From Pseudomonadota bacterium (GTDB lineage Bacteria > Pseudomonadota > Gammaproteobacteria > Burkholderiales > Gallionellaceae): a DNA stretch of 31,655 nucleotides. Position numbers and translations under genes: made by a program. This document shows, in pieces, positions 25,994 through 31,655 of this stretch; within the stretch, counting starts at the first letter, position 1, and each line of letters opens with the position of its first letter. A model generated the notes under the pieces. The model saw nothing but the letters and a program-made list of their open reading frames with translations. It did not search any database and was not told where the DNA came from. The stretch is taken from NCBI GenBank assembly GCA_021783855.1, contig JAJXTL010000017.1, positions 1-31,655 of the forward strand, given 5' to 3'.

Positions 25994-26201
25994 CGCTACC
26001 ATGCTGATGATCATCCAAGCCTGTGCAAGCGCATGGGGCAGATCAGTGGCTTACAACTTGTCAGGTACGGGACAATTTGTGCGTAAGCTATGCACCTATG
26101 ACCATCCCCTGATTTTTTACAGGTCAACATTGTTCCATAATCTACAAAAACCGGAATGTAACATTCCATAATCATTGTTCGCCGCATTCTCTTGTTTTTT
26201 T
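25994..26201. other. Gene-free region upstream of hupD
   Basis: No convincing ORF; a long antisense frame here overlaps hupD and hupF and is rejected. It holds a perfect GGAATGT-A-ACATTCC palindrome (26153-26167), about 109 bp upstream of the predicted start, and a TTGTC-N8-GACAA inverted repeat (26058-26075). Either might bind the activator. Confidence 0.45.
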
Positions 26202-26214
26202 TAATTGATTGATT
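26202..26214 (-). promoter_or_regulatory. IHF site upstream of hupD
   Basis: AATCAATCAATTA on the minus strand matches WATCAANNNNTTR fully. It ends 30 bp before the -24 GG, nearly the same spacing as at hupS (31 bp). Confidence 0.6.
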
Positions 26215-26242
26215 AATAAGTGAAAACTAGCCTGCTGGCGGC

Positions 26243-26258
26243 TGGCACGAGTCGTGCT
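26243..26258 (+). promoter_or_regulatory. Sigma-54 promoter for hupDFGHIJK-hypAB
   Basis: TGGCACGAGTCGTGCT: -24 GG at 26244-26245 and -12 GC at 26256-26257, exactly 10 bp apart. Start predicted near 26269, 20 bp before the hupD ATG. Confidence 0.75.
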
Positions 26259-26288
26259 GTAATAAAAGCAAAATACAAAAAGCACGCC

Positions 26289-26912
26289 ATGAAAAATACC
26301 AAACTTTTGATACTCGGCATAGGCAACATTCTGTGGGCGGATGAGGGCTTCGGCGTGCGCTGCGTGGAAGCGATGAATGCCGCTTACCAGTTCAGTGACG
26401 ATGTGGTGCTGATGGATGGCGGCACGCAGGGGCTGTATTTGCTGCCGTATCTGGTGGACGCGCGCCGACTGATTGTATTTGACGCGGTGGATTACGGCAA
26501 AAAACCCGGCGAGATGGTGATCGCGAAGGATGACGAGGTGCCGCGCTTCATGGGCGTAAAAAAGATGAGCCTGCATCAGACCGGTTTTCAGGAAGTCATC
26601 GCCTGCGCATCGCTGGCCGGCCGGCTTCCCGAATCCATGGTGCTGATCGGCGTGCAGCCCGAACATCTGGAAGACTTTGGCGGCAGTTTGCGAGATTGTG
26701 TGAAGGCGCAGATTCCGGCTGCGCTGAAGGTCGCGCTGGAATTGATGGCGCAGTGGAACATTCCCTATGCGCCGCGCACCTCGCCGATTCCCAGCCGATG
26801 CGTCAACGGCGACGTGCTGGACATGGACAGCTATGAGGCGGGTCGCCCCTCGGCAGAACTCGCCTGCCGCTTCGGCGACGAACGTTTTCTGGCAGGATCG
26901 GCTGGGGCCTGA
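26289..26912 (+). CDS. hupD: Hydrogenase maturation endopeptidase HupD
   Basis: A 207-residue protease that removes the HupL C-terminal extension after Ni insertion. The signature LILGIGNILWADEGFGV is at the N-terminus. Metal-sensing residues match E19, D65 (VFDAVD) and H96 (SLHQTGF). The start at 26289 is set by the sigma-54 promoter: the upstream frame to 26220 would lie before the predicted transcript start. The ribosome site is poor. First gene of the second hydrogenase unit. Confidence 0.94.
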   Translation: MKNTKLLILGIGNILWADEGFGVRCVEAMNAAYQFSDDVVLMDGGTQGLYLLPYLVDARRLIVFDAVDYGKKPGEMVIAKDDEVPRFMGVKKMSLHQTGFQEVIACASLAGRLPESMVLIGVQPEHLEDFGGSLRDCVKAQIPAALKVALELMAQWNIPYAPRTSPIPSRCVNGDVLDMDSYEAGRPSAELACRFGDERFLAGSAGA

Positions 26913-26916
26913 ATAT

Positions 26917-27333
26917 ATGTGCATAGGTATACCGATGCAGGTTGTTGAAGTCGAAGACATGTTCGCCTGGTGCGAGGGGCGCAGCGGGCGCATGCGCATC
27001 AACACCATGTTGACAGGCGATGTTCGCCCCGGAGACTGGCTGCTGACTTTTATGGACAGCGCGCGCGAAGTCGTTGATGCAGGACGTGCCGCGATGATCA
27101 ATTCCGCCTTGGAAGCGCTTGACCGGGTGGCTGCCGGAGGAACCGATTTCGATGACTGTTTTGCCGATCTGATCGGCAGGGAACCGCAGTTGCCCGATTT
27201 TTTACGAGCTAACGGTCATGGCAATTATGCTACCCCCGATGATGAAACTCTCCCTGCCCGTTTCCCTCACCTCAATCCTCTCCCGGAGGGAGAGGAGGCA
27301 AACGAGCGCTTACGCGAATTTCACATTAAATAA
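26917..27333 (+). CDS. hupF: HypC/HupF family hydrogenase chaperone with repeat-encoded tail
   Basis: A 138-residue chaperone of the HypC family. The N-terminal MCIGIPMQ carries the essential Cys2. Position between hupD and hupG and the longer core favour HupF, the HypC paralogue of uptake hydrogenases that protects HupL under O2. The core ends near residue 105; the rest (HLNPLPEGEEANERLREFHIK) is encoded by a dispersed palindromic repeat and matches the tail of CcmH. The frame is open upstream to 26767 but that part overlaps hupD; the ATG at 26917 fits the family start. Confidence 0.9.
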   Translation: MCIGIPMQVVEVEDMFAWCEGRSGRMRINTMLTGDVRPGDWLLTFMDSAREVVDAGRAAMINSALEALDRVAAGGTDFDDCFADLIGREPQLPDFLRANGHGNYATPDDETLPARFPHLNPLPEGEEANERLREFHIK

Positions 27334-27336
27334 GGA
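27268..27336 (+). repeat. Palindromic in-frame repeat, copy C (hupF 3' end)
   Basis: CACCTCAATCC is followed directly by the palindrome CTCTCCC-GGA-GGGAGAG (27278-27294) and a tail that ends in AAGGA, the ribosome site of hupG. Compared with copy A it lacks exactly the nested hairpin segment. The encoded peptide LPEGEEANERLREFHIK aligns in frame with LPEGEGTNESLRDLHVK of CcmH. Confidence 0.8.
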
Positions 27337-27342
27337 ATGAAC

Positions 27343-27813
27343 ATGGATGCTGCGCTTGCCTGGAAACCCCCGCGCTCTGCGATGGGCAACAACTTCAGCG
27401 GCTTGTTGGACAGACTGGTGGCAAAGCATGGTCTGTCCGATCTCGATCAGGCAGGGTTTCAGCGTTTCATGGATGCACCCGGTGCGGCCGTGGTGTTATT
27501 GACCGACGAGCCTGACACGGCTGCTGAAAACTGGGATACCGCGGTAATCTTTCCCGAGCTGCTGGCAGCGACGGGCAACAATGGAAGAACCGCTCTGATG
27601 CGTCCGGAACATGCCAGAAGTTTACAGGTGCGCTTCGGTATTGGACGGCTGCCGGCATTGTTGTTTCTGCGCGACGGCGGTTATGTCGGCGCGATTGAAG
27701 GCTTGCGCGACTGGTCTGAATATGTGGATGAGTGCGCGGCCATGCTGCAAAAACCGCTCAGCCGTGCGCCCTCGATCGGGATTGCCGTAACCGCTGTTTC
27801 CGATTGTAAATAA
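27343..27813 (+). CDS. hupG: Hydrogenase maturation protein HupG (HyaE family)
   Basis: A 156-residue thioredoxin-fold protein of the HyaE/HupG/HoxO family, which lacks the redox CxxC. It is thought to bind the Tat signal of the small subunit and hold it back until its clusters are in place. Recognisable stretches include AVVLLTDEPD and the VRFGIGRLPALLFLRDGGYVG core. I start at 27343, with AAGGA 6 bp upstream; ATG 27337 is too close to that site. Confidence 0.88.
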   Translation: MDAALAWKPPRSAMGNNFSGLLDRLVAKHGLSDLDQAGFQRFMDAPGAAVVLLTDEPDTAAENWDTAVIFPELLAATGNNGRTALMRPEHARSLQVRFGIGRLPALLFLRDGGYVGAIEGLRDWSEYVDECAAMLQKPLSRAPSIGIAVTAVSDCK

Positions 27814-27823
27814 GGATAACGCC

Positions 27824-28654
27824 ATGAGAGATTTTCCCATTCCGGTGGTAGGCGTCGGTTCACAGATTGAAACGGAAGTGGTGGATTACCTGCCGCTGCC
27901 AGGTGAAATGACGACCTTTGCGATGCCGGTCGTCAATCTGGAGGCCGATCCGGAAATACTGGAGGCAGTTTGCGCAGTGCTGGAGAATCTGCGCAGCGCG
28001 ATGCTCGCCCAAGGGGATGCAAAAATTGAATTGACGGGGTTATTGCCCGATGTGGTGGAGCTGATCAACCAGTCTCTCGGGCAGGGCGAGGTGAGTGTGA
28101 TCGTGCGCGAACCCGGCAATCTGCATATTCAGGAAACCGTGTTCGCCGGAGTCTGGCGCGTACAGGATGTCTCAGCACATTCCGTGGTTTTGCGCGATGT
28201 GCTGCACGCCTGCGGCATTCCTCCCGAGGTGCAGCAATCCGCCTTGTCGGGTACCGGAAGCGTCAGCGCACCATTGATGCGGCAGGGAATGATGAATGCA
28301 CCGGCGGTCCTCAATGAATTGCTGGAAAGATCGAAAAACCATCAGACAGGGGGCGCTGCACATATCATCAATCTGTCGCTGTTGCCGATGTCTCCGGAAG
28401 ATCTGGCGTATCTGTATGATGCGTTTGGCACGGGGACGGTGAGCATCCTGTCGCGCGGCTACGGCAACTGCCGCATCACCAGCACGCGTCTGGCCCATGT
28501 GTGGTGGGTGCAGTATTTCAACAGCATGGACCAGATCATACTCAATACCCTGGAAGTGGTGGATGTGCCTGAAGTGGCGCTGGCAGCTGATGAGGATTTT
28601 CAGGACAGCATCGCGCGTCTGGGCGAATGGCTTTCTGTGATGCGTGAACAGTAA
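27824..28654 (+). CDS. hupH: Hydrogenase maturation protein HupH (HyaF family)
   Basis: A 276-residue protein of the HyaF/HupH/HoxQ family that assists small-subunit maturation with HupG. The N-terminus (FPIPVVGVGSQ) and the C-terminal half around LLPMSPEDLAYLYDAFGTG and SRGYGNCRITST, then VWWVQYFNSMD, are typical. AAGGATAACGCC precedes the start. It overlaps hupI at TAATG. Confidence 0.92.
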   Translation: MRDFPIPVVGVGSQIETEVVDYLPLPGEMTTFAMPVVNLEADPEILEAVCAVLENLRSAMLAQGDAKIELTGLLPDVVELINQSLGQGEVSVIVREPGNLHIQETVFAGVWRVQDVSAHSVVLRDVLHACGIPPEVQQSALSGTGSVSAPLMRQGMMNAPAVLNELLERSKNHQTGGAAHIINLSLLPMSPEDLAYLYDAFGTGTVSILSRGYGNCRITSTRLAHVWWVQYFNSMDQIILNTLEVVDVPEVALAADEDFQDSIARLGEWLSVMREQ

Positions 28655-28854
28655 TGTTTGAAAGTGCTTGTTCGGGTGACAATATCGAAGCCGCCACTCA
28701 GCTGGAGTGTGGAATTTGCTGGTGGGTATACGATCCTTTGGCAGGCGATCCGCTGGCCTATATTCCGCCCGGCACGCCCTTTGTTGCGCTTCCCGAGCAA
28801 TGGCGCTGCCCGAACTGCGATGCGCCGAAACACAAATTCATGGTGCTGACATGA
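28654..28854 (+). CDS. hupI: Rubredoxin HupI
   Basis: A 66-residue rubredoxin with one FeS4 site: C19/C22 (ECGICWWVYDP) and C52/C55 (WRCPNCDAPK). Hydrogenase-linked rubredoxins (HupI/HoxR) are needed for mature small-subunit clusters under oxygen and are typical of O2-tolerant loci. The second Cys pair is in the usual rubredoxin context. Starts on the last base of the hupH stop; overlaps hupJ by ATGA. Confidence 0.94.
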   Translation: MFESACSGDNIEAATQLECGICWWVYDPLAGDPLAYIPPGTPFVALPEQWRCPNCDAPKHKFMVLT

Positions 28855-29387
28855 ATCAGGTGAAGGAAGAAGAGAGAAGGGGAAAAGGGAGTCCGGCGGA
28901 ATTGCTGGATCGGGTGTTTGCTCATATTGCCGCGACACGCATGATCGGCGTACCTATTCTTAATCCGGCGCTGCGCGTCGAAGCTGTCGGGTTTCGCGTG
29001 TGGGAGGGGCGCTGGATCGGCGTGCTGGTGACGCCCTGGATGATCAACCTGGTGTTGCTGCCGGGCGCAAGCGCACCGCTCAACCCACTGGCATTGGGTG
29101 AAAAATCAGTATGGCGTTTCCCGTCAGGCAGCTATGAATTCATGGGGTTGAACGAACCCATGTTGGGTGCATGCCATGTTTGTTCGTTGATCTCACCCGT
29201 CCTGGATTTCTCAATGCATGAGGAAGCAGTGAGCGTTGCGCAGGAAATCATCAGTTCCCTGTTCGTCGAAGTCGAAGATAAACCACCTGCCAATATCGAA
29301 GACGCTCATCTGACAGGTGGGTTAATTAAACAGCAAAATATGTCGCGGCGTGATTTTTTACGCATACCCCTGATGGGCGGTCAGTGA
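28851..29387 (+). CDS. hupJ: Hydrogenase assembly chaperone HupJ (HybE family)
   Basis: A 178-residue protein of the HybE/HupJ/HoxT family. Conserved segments are VTPWMINLVLLPG and FPSGSYEFMGLNEP. The last 15 residues carry SRRDFLRIPLMGG (R166-R167), which resembles a twin-arginine motif but sits at the C-terminus, so it is not an export signal. The start at 28851 makes an ATGA overlap with hupI; a longer frame to 28707 is antisense-free but overlaps hupI and is rejected. Confidence 0.9.
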   Translation: MNQVKEEERRGKGSPAELLDRVFAHIAATRMIGVPILNPALRVEAVGFRVWEGRWIGVLVTPWMINLVLLPGASAPLNPLALGEKSVWRFPSGSYEFMGLNEPMLGACHVCSLISPVLDFSMHEEAVSVAQEIISSLFVEVEDKPPANIEDAHLTGGLIKQQNMSRRDFLRIPLMGGQ

Positions 29388-30469
29388 TGCCTGATGCAGG
29401 CAAGCTGAATTTGCGCATCCTCTGGGATGGTACAGCCGTACTCGGGAACGAGGTGCAATCAACACGCCCCCCAGTCTATCGCTTGCTGCCGGGAAGGCAG
29501 CCGGAAGAAGCTGTGCAGCTGATCCCCCTGCTGTATAGCGTGTGCGGCAAGGCGCAACAGTCGGCAGCGCTGGCGGTCGTATCCGCTGCACAGGGCCGGG
29601 ACGTGCCGCAAATCGAAAAGCTTGAACGCGCTGTACTTTGCGAGGCGATGCAGGAACACTTGTGGCGTTTGCTGCTGGACTGGCCAAAGCTGCTGGGTTT
29701 GCCGACACATCAAAAGTTATTCGTGCGTTGGCACGCTGCACTGAATGCAATTGCGGCAGGCCACGGCAACACTGATAATTTGCTGGCGGAATTGCATCAG
29801 GTGTTGCTGGGTATGACGGCCACAGAATGGCAGCAGCTGGGCACGCATGCAGGGTTGCTTGAGTGCCTGAAGGAAAAATCGGGTTTGCTGGTGCCGATTA
29901 TTATGGCCCTCGACCTTGCGGAAAGCCGGCTGAATTTTGCCGGAGAAAAGCGAGGCTGTGACTTAATGCCGGTCTGGACAGCCTCCGCTGTGAGTCAGAT
30001 ATTTGCAGACGAGCTCGGCCCCGAGTTTGCCGCCAGGCCGCAAGATAAAGGCCGTCCGCTTGAAACGGGAGCGCTGGCGCTGACTCAACACAAGCCGTTT
30101 ATGCAGGATGTGTTGCGCATGCGCCCTGCCCGATTGCTGGCAAGACTGATTGCCAGACTGCTTGATTTACTGGATAGTGTGCCGGCGCGGGGCCGCATCG
30201 AACAGCTGGCTGTTGGAGTGGACGCCGGATTGTCGATGGTGCAAACGGCGCGCGGGATGCTGTTGCATCATGTGCGTATTGAAAACGGACGTGTTGCGAA
30301 ATATCTGATTGTGGCGCCCACCGAATGGAATTTTCATCCGCAAGGCGCGCTGAAAGCTTTAGTTGGCCTGCAGGAAAGCAATATGGCGCGCTTGATGGAG
30401 ACGGTAAAACTATTCGTGTTATCGCTCGATCCCTGTGTGCCATTCGAGATCGAGGTCATTCATGCATGA
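29387..30469 (+). CDS. hupK: Hydrogenase maturation protein HupK (HoxV)
   Basis: A 360-residue protein of the HupK/HoxV family, thought to serve as a scaffold for Fe(CN)2CO transfer to HupL. It resembles a degenerate large subunit: SVCGKAQ near C53 recalls the first Cys motif and SLDPCVPFEIEV (C350) the second, each with only one Cys. No cleavable extension follows. Starts at TGATG with hupJ and overlaps hypA by 8 bp. Sequence conservation in the family is low; context is decisive. Confidence 0.87.
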   Translation: MPDAGKLNLRILWDGTAVLGNEVQSTRPPVYRLLPGRQPEEAVQLIPLLYSVCGKAQQSAALAVVSAAQGRDVPQIEKLERAVLCEAMQEHLWRLLLDWPKLLGLPTHQKLFVRWHAALNAIAAGHGNTDNLLAELHQVLLGMTATEWQQLGTHAGLLECLKEKSGLLVPIIMALDLAESRLNFAGEKRGCDLMPVWTASAVSQIFADELGPEFAARPQDKGRPLETGALALTQHKPFMQDVLRMRPARLLARLIARLLDLLDSVPARGRIEQLAVGVDAGLSMVQTARGMLLHHVRIENGRVAKYLIVAPTEWNFHPQGALKALVGLQESNMARLMETVKLFVLSLDPCVPFEIEVIHA

Positions 30470-30803
30470 GATGTCGCTGGCGGAAGGGATCGTACAACTG
30501 GTTGAAGACGCGGTGCGTGTCGATGGATGTGTCCGGGTGCGCGCGGTATGGCTGGAGATCGGCCAGCTGGCTGCGGTGGAAAAAGAAGCGCTGCGCTTCT
30601 GTTTCGATGCGGTGACGCGCGATACCGTAGCAGAAGGCGCGCGCCTGGAAATTATTGAAACGCCTGGGCAAGGCTGGTGCATGAAGTGCGAAGGCAATGT
30701 AGCGGTTGCGGCCTTGTATGAAGCCTGTCCTGTCTGCGGCAGTTATCAGATTCAGGTGACGGGCGGTGACGCGATGCGCGTTAAAGAGCTGGAAGTCGAA
30801 TAG
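30462..30803 (+). CDS. hypA: Hydrogenase nickel incorporation protein HypA
   Basis: A 113-residue metallochaperone that delivers Ni to the large subunit with HypB. The N-terminal MHE motif (H2, E3) binds Ni. A zinc site is formed by C73, C76, C89 and C92 (two CxxC pairs). The start at 30462 gives MHEMSL, the family N-terminus; the frame to 30435 is rejected because it would bury H2. Normal length. Confidence 0.95.
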   Translation: MHEMSLAEGIVQLVEDAVRVDGCVRVRAVWLEIGQLAAVEKEALRFCFDAVTRDTVAEGARLEIIETPGQGWCMKCEGNVAVAALYEACPVCGSYQIQVTGGDAMRVKELEVE

Positions 30804-30812
30804 GAGGTTGAT

Positions 30813-31655
30813 ATGTGTACGACGTGCGGATGTGGATCGGGACAAACACTCATCGGGGGGCATCAGCTTAAGCCGCGCCGCAAACCCGGCGTACAGGTGC
30901 AATACCGGGCACTAAGCCCTCTCCTGGAAACGCCCTCTCCTCAATCCTCTGGTGAAACAATTAGCCAATCGACTAAGCCCGCAAGCGGGCAAGTCGCTGG
31001 TTATCCCGGGGGGGAGAGCGAAGCGAGGGGGGCGAAGCCAAGCAATGGAGAAAGGCAATTGTTGATCTCTGCAGGACCTGCGGGGGCGCATGCGCCGGGA
31101 TTGAGTCAGGCGCGCATGGTAAGAATCGAACGCGACATCCTGTCCAAGAACGACGCGTATGCCGATGAGAACCGCAGCTATTTAGCCAATCACGGCATCT
31201 TCGCGCTCAATCTGGTCTCCAGCCCCGGCTCGGGCAAAACCACCCTGCTGGTAAAAAGCATTAACGCGCTGAACGGCAGTCTGCCGCTTGCCGTTATCGA
31301 GGGCGATCAGCAGACGGACAATGACGCCGCGCGCATCCGCGCTACCGGCGCGCCCGCCTTGCAGATCAACACCGGCAAAGGTTGCCATCTGGATGCGCAT
31401 ATGGTGGGACAGGCCATGCAGCAACTCGACTTGCAGGATGACAGTCTGTTGCTGATCGAGAATGTCGGTAATCTGGTGTGTCCGGCCAGCTTCGATCTGG
31501 GCGAAGCGCACAAGGTGGCCATTCTCTCGGTGACCGAGGGCGAAGACAAGCCGCTCAAATATCCCGACATGTTCCGCGCAGCGGATTTGATGCTGCTGAA
31601 CAAGTGCGACCTGCTCCCGTATCTGGATTTCAATGCCGGTCTTGCAGTGGAAAAT
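30813..31655 (+). CDS. hypB: Hydrogenase nickel incorporation GTPase HypB (partial) with repeat insert
   Basis: The first 281 codons of HypB; the frame is open to the window end. HypB hydrolyses GTP to drive Ni insertion. The high-affinity N-terminal motif MCTTCGCG and P-loop SSPGSGKTT (about 136-144) are present, with [22 protein letters not shown] and NKCD. Residues about 35-85, the variable linker that is often His-rich, are here Pro/Ser/Gly-rich and carry a dispersed repeat ([14 protein letters not shown], 51-64). GGAGG precedes the start. Confidence 0.95.
   Translation, partial: MCTTCGCGSGQTLIGGHQLKPRRKPGVQVQYRALSPLLETPSPQSSGETISQSTKPASGQVAGYPGGESEARGAKPSNGERQLLISAGPAGAHAPGLSQARMVRIERDILSKNDAYADENRSYLANHGIFALNLVSSPGSGKTTLLVKSINALNGSLPLAVIEGDQQTDNDAARIRATGAPALQINTGKGCHLDAHMVGQAMQQLDLQDDSLLLIENVGNLVCPASFDLGEAHKVAILSVTEGEDKPLKYPDMFRAADLMLLNKCDLLPYLDFNAGLAVEN
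30934..31032 (+). repeat. Palindromic in-frame repeat, copy D (hypB linker)
   Basis: CTCCTCAATCCTCT leads into the nested hairpin (30962-31003, 42 bp). Its stem tip is GCCCGC/GCGGGC, shorter than in copies A and B by 6 bp (two codons). The second palindrome is eroded. The frame equals that of copy A. Confidence 0.82.

Noticed and set aside
26172..27101. 309-codon minus-strand ORF opposite hupD/hupF
   Set aside because: Antisense of two clear hydrogenase maturation genes and of the sigma-54 promoter.

Overview
The window looks like chromosome of a betaproteobacterium, probably a chemolithotroph of the Nitrosomonadales/Gallionellaceae type. This is inferred from gene content and protein style, not from a marker gene. 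It is gene-dense (roughly 55% GC by eye), and most operons use ATGA stop/start overlaps. No rRNA, tRNA, CRISPR array or prophage was seen.

Layout. 145-2303 (+): a GGDEF-EAL c-di-GMP protein coupled to an HDOD protein, ending at a bidirectional terminator shared with the next operon. 2350-9824 (-): a complete System I cytochrome c maturation operon, ccmABCDEFGHI, with an extra 53-codon ORF between ccmE and ccmF that resembles a copy of the ccmE tail. 9934-10722 (+): fabI, divergent from ccmA. 10797-12895 (-): a ZIP metal transporter and rimO. 13008-13649 (+): a YceH-family (DUF480) gene. 13680-16955 (-): a large MASE1-CHASE-PAS3-GGDEF diguanylate cyclase. 17292-17419 (-): a candidate small RNA with its own promoter and terminator. 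17445-19213 (-): rluD and pgeF (yfiH). 19212-21416 (+): bamD, a Nudix hydrolase and mlaA. 22071 to the end (+): a group 1 membrane-bound uptake [NiFe]-hydrogenase locus, hupSLC, then hupDFGHIJK-hypAB, with hypB cut by the window edge.

The hydrogenase small subunit has the six-cysteine proximal-cluster signature of O2-tolerant enzymes. Each hydrogenase transcript is preceded by a -24/-12 (sigma-54) promoter. A 13/13 match to the IHF consensus lies about 30 bp upstream of each, so the two units look co-regulated by an NtrC-type activator encoded elsewhere. Electrons from H2 would pass through HupC to the quinone pool; the ccm operon supplies c-type cytochromes for the downstream chain.

The most unusual feature is a family of short palindromic repeats placed inside or at the edges of genes (ccmH twice, hupF, hypB, and a related palindrome in rluD). 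In ccmH, hupF and hypB they are read in the same frame, adding a related peptide of the type STK..SQVAGYLPEGEG..NESLR. The tip of the hairpin differs between copies but stays base-paired. This is covariation, so the fold appears to be kept while the sequence changes. A small MITE-like element lies between hupC and hupD.
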